Shown one piece after another: positions 24,589 to 33,791 of a stretch of DNA of 47,337 nucleotides (the first letter of the stretch is position 1; each line of letters begins with the position of its first letter). Source of the DNA: Anaerolineaceae bacterium UBA6133 (GTDB lineage: Bacteria; Chloroflexota; Anaerolineae; Anaerolineales; Anaerolineaceae); contig DIVL01000075.1 of assembly GCA_002435825.1 (NCBI GenBank), positions 1 to 47,337 of the forward strand, given 5' to 3'. The translations under genes and the position numbers were made by a program. The notes under the pieces were generated by a model. That model was not told the DNA's origin, did not search any database, and saw only the letters and a program-made list of their open reading frames with translations.

Positions 24589-25251
24589 ATGTCAGAAAAA
24601 AAGTTGGTCTTAGCCTCCACTTCGCCGCGCAGGAATGAACTCCTGCGTCTGCTTGGGATTCCATTCGAAAAGCGCCCCTCAAACGCTGATGAAACCCATC
24701 CTGACGATGTAGATGCGGTTGAATATGTGCGCCAGATGGCACGTGAAAAAGGAATCGCGGTTCGGCATGCGCAGGATGAATGGATACTTTCCGCCGATAC
24801 CATTGTGGCACTTGATGGACAGGTGGTTGGCAAACCGGCGGATGAGGCTGAAGCCTACGAGATCCTGCGGGCGCTGCGCGCCCGCGGGCATAAGGTCTAT
24901 ACCGCCTTGTGCTTACGCACCGAAAATGGTGTTGGAACCATGGAATCACTTTGCGCCACTGACGTTTTTATGCGCGATTACTCAGAAGAAGAACTGGCAG
25001 ACTACATTGCCAGCGAAGACTACCGCGACAAAGCCGGTGGCTATGCCATCCAGCACAGGCAATTCCACCCATGCACAGACGTGCAGGGCTGCTATGCCAA
25101 CGTAATGGGGCTCCCGCTTTGCCATCTTGCCATGCTGCTCGAGTCGGCTGGCTGTAAGCTGCAGGCGGATGTGCCTGAAGCCTGTCAGCGGTATAATGAA
25201 ATAACGTGTGAAGTCTATCCGCAGATTTATCGTAAAGAAAACCCAGGGTAA
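24589..25251 (+). CDS. maf: Maf family nucleoside triphosphate pyrophosphatase
   Basis: Maf proteins hydrolyse non-canonical or pyrimidine nucleoside triphosphates to monophosphates and are also linked to septum control. The 220-residue protein shows LVLASTSPRRNELLRLLGIPFE at the N-terminus, ILSADTIVALDGQVVGKPADEAEAYEIL in the middle and the EDYRDKAGGYAIQ motif. All are diagnostic. An unusual C-terminal extension of about 30 residues follows the usual end of the domain (GCKLQADVPEACQRY onward). Translation begins at ATG 24589. The stop TAA lies two bases before the start of the penicillin-binding protein gene. Confidence 0.92.
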   Translation: MSEKKLVLASTSPRRNELLRLLGIPFEKRPSNADETHPDDVDAVEYVRQMAREKGIAVRHAQDEWILSADTIVALDGQVVGKPADEAEAYEILRALRARGHKVYTALCLRTENGVGTMESLCATDVFMRDYSEEELADYIASEDYRDKAGGYAIQHRQFHPCTDVQGCYANVMGLPLCHLAMLLESAGCKLQADVPEACQRYNEITCEVYPQIYRKENPG

Positions 25252-25252
25252 G

Positions 25253-27448
25253 ATGATGAAATCCTTCAACAAGATGCTTTTTGTGTTCCTGGTTGCAGCG
25301 TTAATACTTTCAGCCTGCAATGGCGGCAACACAGAACCTGTTCCCACCCTGACCCCAACCACGGGGCTTCCTGAACCGGTGATCAATGTTGAGTCTGTGC
25401 CGGATGTTGAGCAGGCGGCAAAGGCCTACCTGGATCTTTGGAAAGCTGAAGATTATGCCGCAATGTACGACAGGCTCAGCCAGTTGACCAAAGATGCTGT
25501 TTCAATGGAAGATTTTGAACAGAGTCACCGTGACACAGCCATCAAACTCACCATGCAGGGCATGGACTATACGCTGCTTTCGAAAATGGTCAACCCCACC
25601 AACGCACAGGTCAGCTATGAGATCCGCTACACCACCGCTCTGATGGCTGAGATCACCCGCAATACCATCATGAACCTGACGCTGGAAGACGGCGCCTGGC
25701 AGGTGCAGTGGGAAGCAGGAATGATGCTGCCGGAACTGGCAGGCGGAAATTACCTGGAACTGGTGATCGAAGTGCCTGCAAGAGGCAATATTTACTCGTC
25801 GGATGCCTCGGATAATTACCCCCTGGTCTCCTTTGAAGATGCCGTTACCGTGATGGTCACGCCCGGCCAAATTAACCCCGACAGTGAGGGGCAGATGGTT
25901 TCGCTTTTAGCAGAAATGTTCGACCGTTCAGAAGCCTCTATCTATGCTGAATATGAAAACACGGCTGATTATCAATATTCGGTGATTGGCGACGTTACCC
26001 TGGATACCGCCAACCAGTATTACGACCGGCTCTCGCGTTACGACGCGATTTCTCTTTCCGACTTCCGCTCCCGCTTTTATCACGACGGGGGCATTGCGCC
26101 GCACGTGACCGGCTTTGTGTTGACTGTGCCGGCGGAGGAATTGGAAAAGTACCAGCGTTTGGGCTACACCGGCGAGGAAAAGATCGGGGCATCAGGGCTT
26201 GAAGCCTGGGGAGAGCAATATCTTGGCGGCAAGCACGGCGCGGATCTTTACGTGAAGGATCCCCAGGGACAGGTGCTGACCAAGATTGCCAGCGTCCCTG
26301 CTCAGCCCGCCCAATCTATTTACAGCACGATCAACAGCGCTTACCAATACCGCTTGCAGCAAAGCTTCGGCGATATGGTCGGGGCGATCGTGGTGATGGA
26401 GCGCGACACGGGCAAGGTTATTGCCATGGTCTCCAACCCGCCCTATGATCCGAACGTCTTTATTGCGCCTTACTACACCGCCTATTCGATCGCTGAGATT
26501 ACGCAAAACCCCTTTAACCCCATGTATAACCGGGCATCACAGGGTGTCTACCCTCCGGGTTCGGTCTTCAAGATCATCACGATGGCTGCAGCCCTTGAAA
26601 CAGGGGTCTATCAACCGGACTCTTCCTATTATTGTGACAGCTACTGGCGCGAGTTGGATGGTTGGGTTGGTGAGGATTGGACGGTAAACCGCGGGTTTGG
26701 ACCTTCAGGGCAGTTGACCCTGCAGGAAGGGCTCATGCGCTCCTGCAACCCCTGGTTCTGGCATATTGCCTATTCTTTATGGAATGAAGGCTATCGCACC
26801 TCAATCCCTGACGTGGCGATCGATTTCGGGTTAGGTAAGCCGACCGGCATCGAGATCCCGGACTTCGCGGGCAGCATCAACCCCGCCCCGACTGAGGTCA
26901 GCGAGTATGTGCAGATGGCGATCGGGCAGAGCACCATGCAAGTGAGCCCGCTGCAAGTTGCGGCGTTAGTGGCAGCGGTTGGCAATGGCGGCACACTCTA
27001 CCAGCCCACGTTGATCGAACGCATTGGTTTGACGGGGCAGGACCCGGTCTACACTTTTGAGCCGATTGTCGTGCATGAGCTGAACGTGCAGCCGACAACC
27101 CTGGAAGCCATCCAGGAAGCCATGATCATGGTGGTAAATAACACGAGCGGTACGGCGCAATTCCAATTCAGGAGTTATCCTTATAATATTGCCGGTAAGA
27201 CTGGCACTGCTGAAAACCCGGTTGGAACATCACATGCCTGGTTTGCGGGTTATACCTTCGAGAACGATCCGGACTACCCCGATATCGCCGTGGCTGTGAT
27301 CCTGGAGAATGCCGGTGAAGGCTCCGAGATGGCTGCGCCGCTCTTCAGGCGGGCAGTTTCTTTGTACTTCTCGGACGGGCAAAATTCTGGCGGCACTATG
27401 CCCTGGGAAGAAAGCCCTTATGTGCCTGCAGTACCAGAAGAGAATTGA
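25253..27448 (+). CDS. Class B penicillin-binding protein (peptidoglycan transpeptidase) with MecA-N-like domain
   Basis: This DD-transpeptidase cross-links peptidoglycan outside the membrane. ATG 25253 (or 25256) gives about 731 residues. It begins with a lipoprotein-like signal, lipobox LSAC with Cys22, rather than a plain membrane anchor. Residues about 45-165 resemble the NTF2-like MecA-N domain (EQAAKAYLDLWKAEDYAAMYDRLS). The dimerisation region follows, with EVPARGNIYSSD. The transpeptidase motifs are intact: SVFK with Ser437, SCN with Ser497, and KTGTAE with Lys649. It resembles PBP2/PbpA rather than FtsI by arrangement, but no rodA or ftsW is adjacent. Lipid anchoring is inferred. The stop overlaps the rsgA start. 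Confidence 0.88.
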   Translation: MMKSFNKMLFVFLVAALILSACNGGNTEPVPTLTPTTGLPEPVINVESVPDVEQAAKAYLDLWKAEDYAAMYDRLSQLTKDAVSMEDFEQSHRDTAIKLTMQGMDYTLLSKMVNPTNAQVSYEIRYTTALMAEITRNTIMNLTLEDGAWQVQWEAGMMLPELAGGNYLELVIEVPARGNIYSSDASDNYPLVSFEDAVTVMVTPGQINPDSEGQMVSLLAEMFDRSEASIYAEYENTADYQYSVIGDVTLDTANQYYDRLSRYDAISLSDFRSRFYHDGGIAPHVTGFVLTVPAEELEKYQRLGYTGEEKIGASGLEAWGEQYLGGKHGADLYVKDPQGQVLTKIASVPAQPAQSIYSTINSAYQYRLQQSFGDMVGAIVVMERDTGKVIAMVSNPPYDPNVFIAPYYTAYSIAEITQNPFNPMYNRASQGVYPPGSVFKIITMAAALETGVYQPDSSYYCDSYWRELDGWVGEDWTVNRGFGPSGQLTLQEGLMRSCNPWFWHIAYSLWNEGYRTSIPDVAIDFGLGKPTGIEIPDFAGSINPAPTEVSEYVQMAIGQSTMQVSPLQVAALVAAVGNGGTLYQPTLIERIGLTGQDPVYTFEPIVVHELNVQPTTLEAIQEAMIMVVNNTSGTAQFQFRSYPYNIAGKTGTAENPVGTSHAWFAGYTFENDPDYPDIAVAVILENAGEGSEMAAPLFRRAVSLYFSDGQNSGGTMPWEESPYVPAVPEEN

Positions 27449-28419
27449 ACTTGGGCGTCTCTCAACCGCTGCTTCCTGTTGGTTCCCAAAGTGAATATAC
27501 TGAAGGTTTTGTGATTCGTTCGCAGGCAGGTTACCTGACCGTGCGCACAGAAAAAGGCGATATCCAAACGCGCCTGCGCGGGCGCTTGCGCCGCGGCAGA
27601 GCCGAAGGCGACCTGGTGGCGGTGGGGGATAATGTGCGCATTGCCATCCACGAAGATGGCACGGGCAGCATCGAAGAAGTGTTACCGCGAAAATCTGTAT
27701 TTTCGCGGCAGCTCTCAGGCGTCAACTACGATTACCAGCAAATACTCCTGGCGAATGCCGATTTGGCACTACTGGTGTTTGCCTGCACGCAGCCCGACCC
27801 AAGCCTGCGTATGCTCGACCGCTTTTTGGTGGTCACAGAGCGGGCGCACATCCGGGCGGTGATCGTGGTCAACAAAGTCGACCTGATGCCTCTTGAACAG
27901 GTGGACAAACTTTTTGGCATGTATCGCGCCATCGGGTATGATGTTATTTACGCTTCAGCGGTCACCGGGCAGGGCGTTGAGGCGCTGCGTGAGTGCCTGC
28001 AAGGCAAACTGAGCACCCTTGCCGGACCTTCTGGCGTGGGCAAAAGCAGCCTTCTCAATGTGGTGATTCCGGACCTGAACCTGCAGGTGGGCGCCTTGAG
28101 CGAGGGTGTTGGGCGCGGAAAAGGGCGGCATACCACCCGGGTGAGGCAGCTTTTCCCTCTGCCGGGGGGTGGATACATCGCGGATGTACCCGGACTTCGC
28201 ACGCTGGCGCTTTGGGACATCCAGGATGAAGAACTGGATGCCTATTTCAAGGAAATCGCCCCGCTGGTGCCTGAATGCCAGTTCAACGATTGCAGTCACA
28301 GCCATGAACCCGGCTGTGCGGTGCGCAAAGCGGTTGAACGCGGGCAGATTGACCCGCGCAGATACGAGTCTTACCTCAAGTTGCGTTTTGGCGACCCGGA
28401 GGAAGATGATGAGGTCTAG
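27445..28419 (+). CDS. rsgA: Ribosome small subunit-dependent GTPase A (RsgA)
   Basis: RsgA is a circularly permuted GTPase that helps the last steps of 30S subunit maturation. The N-terminal OB fold spans about residues 15-80. The G domain has permuted motif order: NKVD (G4) at about residue 143, GPSGVGKSSLLN (G1) at about 194, and ADVPGLRTL (G3) later. The C-terminal zinc-binding segment reads PECQFNDCSHSHEPGCAV. The likely start is TTG 27445 overlapping the previous stop, or TTG 27451. The length is 324 residues. The 3' end overlaps the solute-binding lipoprotein gene by 14 bases. Confidence 0.94.
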   Translation: MNLGVSQPLLPVGSQSEYTEGFVIRSQAGYLTVRTEKGDIQTRLRGRLRRGRAEGDLVAVGDNVRIAIHEDGTGSIEEVLPRKSVFSRQLSGVNYDYQQILLANADLALLVFACTQPDPSLRMLDRFLVVTERAHIRAVIVVNKVDLMPLEQVDKLFGMYRAIGYDVIYASAVTGQGVEALRECLQGKLSTLAGPSGVGKSSLLNVVIPDLNLQVGALSEGVGRGKGRHTTRVRQLFPLPGGGYIADVPGLRTLALWDIQDEELDAYFKEIAPLVPECQFNDCSHSHEPGCAVRKAVERGQIDPRRYESYLKLRFGDPEEDDEV

Positions 28420-30277
28420 GAGATTGGTTTTGAACCGTTTATTTACTACAAAGCGAAACGCGTTGCTGGTTCTGTTGAGCCTGGTCTTTTTCGTTTCAGC
28501 TTGCGGAAGCAATACAACCCCAGTGGTTATGCCAACTGAGACGCTCAGCCAGCCGACCCAGGTGCCCCCAACCCCTACCCTGACCCCCGAACCGCCCAAA
28601 GTGCTGAACGTCTGCCTGGCAGAAGACCCGGGCAGCCTGTTCCGCTTTGAGGGGCGCAATTCGCTGGCAAAGCAAAGCGTTCTTTCAGCGCTTTTTGACC
28701 CGAAACTCTTATTTGAAACCCTGCCGACGTACGCAAACAACCAGGCTGTCAAACTGGCTGTGGATGTAAAACCTGGCATGAACGTGCTGGATGGCAGCGG
28801 AGATGTGATCGTATTAAAGGAAGGCACCCTGATCCACCCTGTAATTGAGGGTACTTTGGGTGAGCCAGCAGCCTGGAGCGCTTCAGCTCCCCTGCAGATG
28901 ATGCAGGTCAAGCTGGAGTACAGAATTACCCCGGGTCTGTTATGGTCCGATGGCACTCCAGTGACATCCGCCGACTTCCTTTTATCTTATGAAGTGGCAA
29001 AAGCACTGCGTAATCCGCAGGATCTCTGGCTGCTCGAGCGTACTGCCAGCCTTGAAGCGTTGGATGAAACCGCCCTCACCTGGACAGGCATAGCGGGATT
29101 TGTGCCGCTGGATCTTTCTGAGCTAATTTTTCAGCCTCTGCCTGCTGCTCAACTGGCTGAAGTGAGTCCCGCAGAGATTGGATTCTTTTCTGATGCAAGT
29201 GAAACACCGATAAGCTGGGGCGCGTATCGGATTGCGGAACGCACGCCTGGTTCTGCGATCCTGTTGGAACGCAACCCCTACTACAACCCCAAACTAGCCT
29301 ATGACCAGGTGGTCATGTTGGTTGAGCCTGACCTCCAGCAAGCAATCAGCAAGCTGGAAAGCGGCGCGTGTGACGTGTTGGACCCCAGCTACCACCTTGA
29401 GTCGCAAAGCAGGGATGTGTTGACGGGTCTGGCGGAAAGCGGCAGCCTGATGGCAGAAAACTTTGAGCTTCTGCAGCAACTGGTCTTTGGCATCCAGCCG
29501 GCAGCTTACGACAGCGGCTACTCCCCCTGGACTGCGACACGCCAGGACTTTTTCAGCGATCTTCGCACGCGGCAGGCAATTGCAGCCTGCCTGGCTGCAG
29601 AACCAATCGCGCCTGAAATCCTGGGAGCCAGGCTGCCAGATGGATTCAGCTTGCCGGAATTTGCCTCCCGGGGAAGCCTGGAGCAGGCGCAGGCATTGTT
29701 GGACGAAATTGGCTGGCTGAGGGATGAAGCCCAGCCAGAATCCCCACGTATGGCGAGTGGTGTGGAAAACGTGCTGGATGGCATAGTCTTCTCCATCAGC
29801 CTGCTCAGCGGCATTTCCACGATGGACCGCGAGGTCAGCCAGGCAGTGGTGCAGCGCTTGGGAAGTTGCGGAATCGAGGCGACCCACCAGGGATTGTCAC
29901 CAGCCGATCTCTACGCGCCGGGACCGGAAGGTCCCTTATTTGGTCGCAATTTTGACCTGGCCTTAGTAAGCTGGCAGGAAACCGCCGGGAATGCCTGTGA
30001 GCTCTATCGCTCGGACGCGATCCCCAACAGCGGGAATTATTGGATAGGTACCAACCTGTCCGGGTGGGCAGACGCAGGTTTTGACGCGCAATGTGTGGCA
30101 GCCGGGAATGCGGAGTTGGCGCGGAGCCTTGGAAATGGGTTGGAGCTGCTCTCGGAATACCTTCCGGCAGTACCCCTGATGCCCCAGATTTCCTTGTGGG
30201 CTGCCTCGAATCGCGTAGACCTTGTCGGCGGAACTTCCTTCGCGGATATTGGGCTCTGGCGTCCGGTTCTTCCATAG
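28406..30277 (+). CDS. Peptide-type solute-binding lipoprotein (SBP family 5), transporter partner not adjacent
   Basis: The start is ATG 28406 or 28409 behind GGAGG, giving about 623 residues; upstream in-frame codons read through rsgA and are not used. The signal has lipobox VSAC with Cys33, then a Thr/Pro linker (VPPTPTLTPEPP). The body matches oligopeptide/dipeptide-binding family 5: YRITPGLLWSDGTPVTSADFLLSYEVAKAL, ISWGAYRIAERTPGSAILLERNPYY, and a C-terminal LAR/LPAVPLMPQ segment. No permease or ATPase gene follows. Its place directly after a penicillin-binding protein and rsgA could hint at binding of cell-wall peptides, but that is speculative. It may share the ABC transporter encoded 1-9 kb downstream. 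Confidence 0.82.
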   Translation: MMRSRRLVLNRLFTTKRNALLVLLSLVFFVSACGSNTTPVVMPTETLSQPTQVPPTPTLTPEPPKVLNVCLAEDPGSLFRFEGRNSLAKQSVLSALFDPKLLFETLPTYANNQAVKLAVDVKPGMNVLDGSGDVIVLKEGTLIHPVIEGTLGEPAAWSASAPLQMMQVKLEYRITPGLLWSDGTPVTSADFLLSYEVAKALRNPQDLWLLERTASLEALDETALTWTGIAGFVPLDLSELIFQPLPAAQLAEVSPAEIGFFSDASETPISWGAYRIAERTPGSAILLERNPYYNPKLAYDQVVMLVEPDLQQAISKLESGACDVLDPSYHLESQSRDVLTGLAESGSLMAENFELLQQLVFGIQPAAYDSGYSPWTATRQDFFSDLRTRQAIAACLAAEPIAPEILGARLPDGFSLPEFASRGSLEQAQALLDEIGWLRDEAQPESPRMASGVENVLDGIVFSISLLSGISTMDREVSQAVVQRLGSCGIEATHQGLSPADLYAPGPEGPLFGRNFDLALVSWQETAGNACELYRSDAIPNSGNYWIGTNLSGWADAGFDAQCVAAGNAELARSLGNGLELLSEYLPAVPLMPQISLWAASNRVDLVGGTSFADIGLWRPVLP

Positions 30278-30312
30278 TTAACAGCGACATATTCAGTGCG
30301 TGATGGACGCGT

Positions 30313-30339
30313 TTGACCCACGCGCGTTTATGATATACT
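30313..30339 (+). promoter_or_regulatory. Candidate promoter of the four-helix membrane protein gene
   Basis: TTGACC (30313-30318) and TATACT (30334-30339) are 15 bases apart, slightly shorter than ideal, about 90 bases before the start codon at 30426. Confidence 0.45.
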
Positions 30340-30425
30340 TTACAGGCTTTTGAACAGTAGAGATATGGCAACATTGGTTGCCAAAAATTGCGGAATTGCA
30401 AGACTTTTAGATAGATACATAGCCC

Positions 30426-30986
30426 ATGGGCATGAAAAAGTACGTCAAGGACTATAAGACCATTCTGAGCGTCAATGAAAAGGGCGAACAGATTCGGACT
30501 TATGAATACCAGGGAGATTATTTCAAACTGCCTTTTAGTGCTGCCCAAATGCAGAAATTCAAGATTATTTTTCTGCTTACCCTGGCGGGAGTTATTATTG
30601 CGCATATTGCAGGCGGGGTCTTGAACAACCCGGGCATGCGTCAATTCTATGTAGCTATACCATTTGTTTTGGTTTTTTTGCCACTCTTCAATCTGTTTCG
30701 TTCTGGACTCCGGCTGCCGGTGGAAGAACGTAAATATCGACGCGAAGAAATTGGCGTAACCTACGAGCGATTCAGCAATCACAGCTTGATCCTGTTGATT
30801 TTTCTGGGCGCATGCCTGGCAGGAGAAGGTGTTTTTCTGCTTTTCTTCTCCGGAGGCAGCCCGGAAGCAAGCGAATATTATTTTCTGGCGGCGGAACTTG
30901 CCGCGTTGGCTTTGAGTCTGATAATCTTTTTCAATAGTAAAAAGGTTGTCATTACCAAAGCCCCTGATGGAGAAAGACAAACGTGA
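30426..30986 (+). CDS. Four-helix membrane protein, unknown function
   Basis: The 186-residue protein has a basic N-terminus and then four predicted membrane helices: about residues 43-62 (IIFLLTLAGVIIAHIAGGVL), 70-90 (FYVAIPFVLVFLPLFNLF), 117-137 (LILLIFLGACLAGEGVFLLFF) and 145-164 (YFLAAELAALALSLIIFF). A short basic cytoplasmic loop (RLPVEERKYRREE) separates pairs. No known domain is recognised, and the ribosome-binding site is weak. It stands alone with its own promoter between two solute-binding protein genes. Confidence 0.7.
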   Translation: MGMKKYVKDYKTILSVNEKGEQIRTYEYQGDYFKLPFSAAQMQKFKIIFLLTLAGVIIAHIAGGVLNNPGMRQFYVAIPFVLVFLPLFNLFRSGLRLPVEERKYRREEIGVTYERFSNHSLILLIFLGACLAGEGVFLLFFSGGSPEASEYYFLAAELAALALSLIIFFNSKKVVITKAPDGERQT

Positions 30987-31014
30987 AAATGTTGGGAGCT
31001 CGATGCTGCCTTCA

Positions 31015-31043
31015 TTGACACGATATTGTTTTTAAAATATAAT
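31015..31043 (+). promoter_or_regulatory. Perfect consensus promoter of the peptide ABC transporter operon
   Basis: TTGACA (31015-31020) and TATAAT (31038-31043) match both housekeeping sigma-factor consensus hexamers exactly, with an ideal 17-base spacer. The binding-protein start codon follows 34 bases later, after an AGGAG-rich ribosome-binding region. Very strong constitutive transcription is expected. Confidence 0.9.
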
Positions 31044-31077
31044 GACCAAAATCAGTTAAGGAGAAATAGGAGAAAAA

Positions 31078-33681
31078 ATGAGTAAATTTGCACGAAGTAT
31101 GTCCATTTTCATCGTTGCGATCATGCTCGGTGTGGCTCTCGCTTCCTGCGGGACCCCAACCGAAGTCGCAACCCCTGAGCCCGTTGTGGAACCGACTACC
31201 CCCCCGGTAGTTGAACCCACAGCTGAACCAGAACCCACTGAACCTGAAGTAACCGAGGTGGTTTTTGAGGAACAGCCATTTGGCGAGAACCTCCCCACCG
31301 AACCAACCATTGACACCCCGTTAGTGGTTGCCTACCAGGACTTCTCTCAGAAGTTTAGCCCATTCTTTGCGGATACTGGCTACGACAATGACGTCGCCGG
31401 CATGACCCAGATCAGCATTATGACCACTGACCGCGTTGGCGGCATTGTCTACAATGCAATCGAAGGCGAAGTCCACAACTACAATGGCGTGGATTATCTC
31501 TACAAAGGTGCTGCTGACATCAAAGTCGAATATGACGAAGCCAGCGACACCACCAAGTACACAGCCCGCCTGCGCGTGGGTATGAAGTTCTCCGATGGCG
31601 AGCCTGTGACCGCCGATGACGTGATCTTCACCTACTATACCTTCCTGGATCCTTCTTACGTTGGTTCCACTTCCCTCGGTTCTTTCCCAATCGTTGGCTT
31701 GAAGGACTATCAGACCCAGACTACTTCTGAGGTTTATGACAAGTACTTCCAGATGTTTGAAGACATCTACGCTGCTGGCGTGGATCATGAGCATGCTGAC
31801 ACCGACACTTGGACTCAGGAACAGCAGGACGATGTGTGGGCTCGCTTGGAAGCCGGTGTTAAAGCCGAAGTTCAGGGCATCTATGACTATGTTGTTGCAG
31901 AATATGGCAACAATGATTTCACCGCCCAGTACTTCAATGGTGCTGTTTGGGATGAAATGACCGATGGCGAGAAAGTTGCCTACTCCATGCGCATGTGGGG
32001 TTTCGGCGGTCTCTTCTGCACCACTGAAGTTGCCGAAGGCGAAGAAGCCATCAAAGTTGCTGACTGCACCGATCCAGTAGCGTTTAAGACTGCTGGCACC
32101 GAAACCGTCTTCGACCTGGTTGAGACCTTCCCGACCCTCGATGACTACTATGCCGACGTTATGGCTGCTTATGGCAATGATGTCAAAGCCGCCTTCCCCT
32201 ACGAATCTGCCAATGGTGTGGATGTCTTCGCGGTTGCCCAGAGTGCCTTCATTGGCGAATGGGGTCCTAAAGACGAATCCATGGGCACCGAAGGTGTTCC
32301 CAATGTTGCTGGTATCAAGAAGATTGATGATTACACCGTGGAAGTGACCACCAATGGTTACGAAGCCCCCGCTGTTTACACCATCCTTGGTCTACAAATT
32401 ACACCTTTGCACTACTATGGCGATACCGCCAAATACGATTACGAGAACAACATGTTCGGCTTTGACTTTGGCGATTTGTCCAAGCAGCAAAGCCTGACCG
32501 CGACCCCTATGGGCGCTGGCGCCTACAAGTTCGTCAAGTATGACAACCGTGTTGTCTACTTCGAAGCCAACCCCTTCTACTATCGTGGCTGCCCCAAGAT
32601 CCGCGAAATCCAGTTCCGAGAAACCCAGTCCAACGAAGTTGTGACCGCTCTTGAGACCGGTGCTGCAGATGCTGGCGAAATGTCCTACAATAAGACCCGC
32701 TACGAAGAAGTTATGACCTACAACGGCAACGGCGAAATGACTGGTCCCGTGATTACCTCCAGCTTGGTTGACAACCTGGGTTATGGTTACATCGGTATCA
32801 ATGCGAGAACCGTCAATGTTGCTGGTGATTCCGCTTCAGAAGCTTCCAAAGCCCTGCGTACCGCTATTGCGACCATCATGGCTGTTTATCGCGATGTGGC
32901 TATCGATAGCTACTATGGCGAAGCTGCCGCTGTCATCAACTACCCGATTTCCAACACCTCCTGGGCTGCTCCTCAGCCGACCGATGAAGGCTACAAGATC
33001 GCCTTCTCGACCGATGTCAATGGCGAGCCCATCTACACTGCTGAAATGACCCAGGAAGAAAAATACGTAGCTGCCGAACAAGCCGCTCTGGCTTTCTTTG
33101 AAGCTGCTGGCTTCACTGTTGAAGGCGGCAAAGTAACTGCTGCACCCGAAGGCGCCAAGCTCTCCTACGAGCTCATTGTCCCCGGTGGCGGTACTGGCGA
33201 CCATCCTGCGTTCGCGATCATCACTGGTGCCCGCGACTCCCTCGCCAACATTGGCATCGAACTCAAGATCAACGATCCTGCGGATGCCAACATCCTCTGG
33301 GATGCACTTGACTCTGGCCAGCAGGAACTCTGGACTGCAGCCTGGGGCTCAACTATTGACCCCGACATGTACCAGGTTTACTACAGCACCAATGTTGTTG
33401 GTGTTGAAGGCTCCACAGAGTCCAACCATTATGGTATCCAGGATCCCGAACTCGATCAACTGATCATGGACGCCCGCAAGAGCGATGACCAGAACTTCCG
33501 CAAGGCTCTCTACAAGGAAGCCCTTGAGAAGATCATTGAATGGGCAGTCGAAATCCCGACTTACCAGCGCAAGAACGTCATCATCTTCAGCACCGAGCGC
33601 ATCAATATCGAATCTCTGACCCCCGATATCACCACCTTCTGGGGATGGATGAACGATATCGAACTGATCGAGATGAACTAA
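31078..33681 (+). CDS. Oligopeptide-binding lipoprotein of the ABC transporter (SBP family 5), enlarged
   Basis: This is the extracytoplasmic receptor of the transporter encoded downstream. It has a lipobox LASC with Cys24 and a Pro/Glu/Thr linker to about residue 60. The family 5 body includes KYTARLRVGMKFSDGEPVTADDVIFTYYTFLDP and a C-terminal QELWTAAWGSTIDPDMYQVYYST and RKALYKEALEKIIEWAVEIPTYQR. At 867 residues it is about 250-300 longer than usual OppA/AppA proteins. The extra material is mostly a helical block at about residues 215-405, inserted just after the conserved FTYYTFLDP region. Codon use is strongly biased, suggesting high expression, which agrees with the perfect promoter and the terminator behind the gene. 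Confidence 0.9.
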   Translation: MSKFARSMSIFIVAIMLGVALASCGTPTEVATPEPVVEPTTPPVVEPTAEPEPTEPEVTEVVFEEQPFGENLPTEPTIDTPLVVAYQDFSQKFSPFFADTGYDNDVAGMTQISIMTTDRVGGIVYNAIEGEVHNYNGVDYLYKGAADIKVEYDEASDTTKYTARLRVGMKFSDGEPVTADDVIFTYYTFLDPSYVGSTSLGSFPIVGLKDYQTQTTSEVYDKYFQMFEDIYAAGVDHEHADTDTWTQEQQDDVWARLEAGVKAEVQGIYDYVVAEYGNNDFTAQYFNGAVWDEMTDGEKVAYSMRMWGFGGLFCTTEVAEGEEAIKVADCTDPVAFKTAGTETVFDLVETFPTLDDYYADVMAAYGNDVKAAFPYESANGVDVFAVAQSAFIGEWGPKDESMGTEGVPNVAGIKKIDDYTVEVTTNGYEAPAVYTILGLQITPLHYYGDTAKYDYENNMFGFDFGDLSKQQSLTATPMGAGAYKFVKYDNRVVYFEANPFYYRGCPKIREIQFRETQSNEVVTALETGAADAGEMSYNKTRYEEVMTYNGNGEMTGPVITSSLVDNLGYGYIGINARTVNVAGDSASEASKALRTAIATIMAVYRDVAIDSYYGEAAAVINYPISNTSWAAPQPTDEGYKIAFSTDVNGEPIYTAEMTQEEKYVAAEQAALAFFEAAGFTVEGGKVTAAPEGAKLSYELIVPGGGTGDHPAFAIITGARDSLANIGIELKINDPADANILWDALDSGQQELWTAAWGSTIDPDMYQVYYSTNVVGVEGSTESNHYGIQDPELDQLIMDARKSDDQNFRKALYKEALEKIIEWAVEIPTYQRKNVIIFSTERINIESLTPDITTFWGWMNDIELIEMN

Positions 33682-33707
33682 CAACAAGGATTGAACCAAT
33701 TGTGGTA

Positions 33708-33741
33708 AAAATGAGCCCACCACTTTGGGTGGGCTCATTTT
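33708..33741 (+). terminator. Strong intercistronic hairpin terminator after the binding-protein gene
   Basis: AAAATGAGCCCACC (33708-33721) and GGTGGGCTCATTTT (33728-33741) form a perfect 14-bp stem with a 6-base loop. It lies between the binding-protein gene and the first permease gene. It would make the binding protein far more abundant than the membrane components by partial termination or 3' end protection, a common arrangement in ABC operons. Confidence 0.88.
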
Positions 33742-33791
33742 GTAAACTCACCTTTAGAAAGCCAAACAATGTAGTAGAGTGAGGAAAAGGC

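Noticed and set aside
28169..28405. In-frame upstream extension of the peptide-binding lipoprotein
   Set aside because: It overlaps rsgA in another frame; the GGAGG site and lipoprotein signal support a start at 28406 or 28409.
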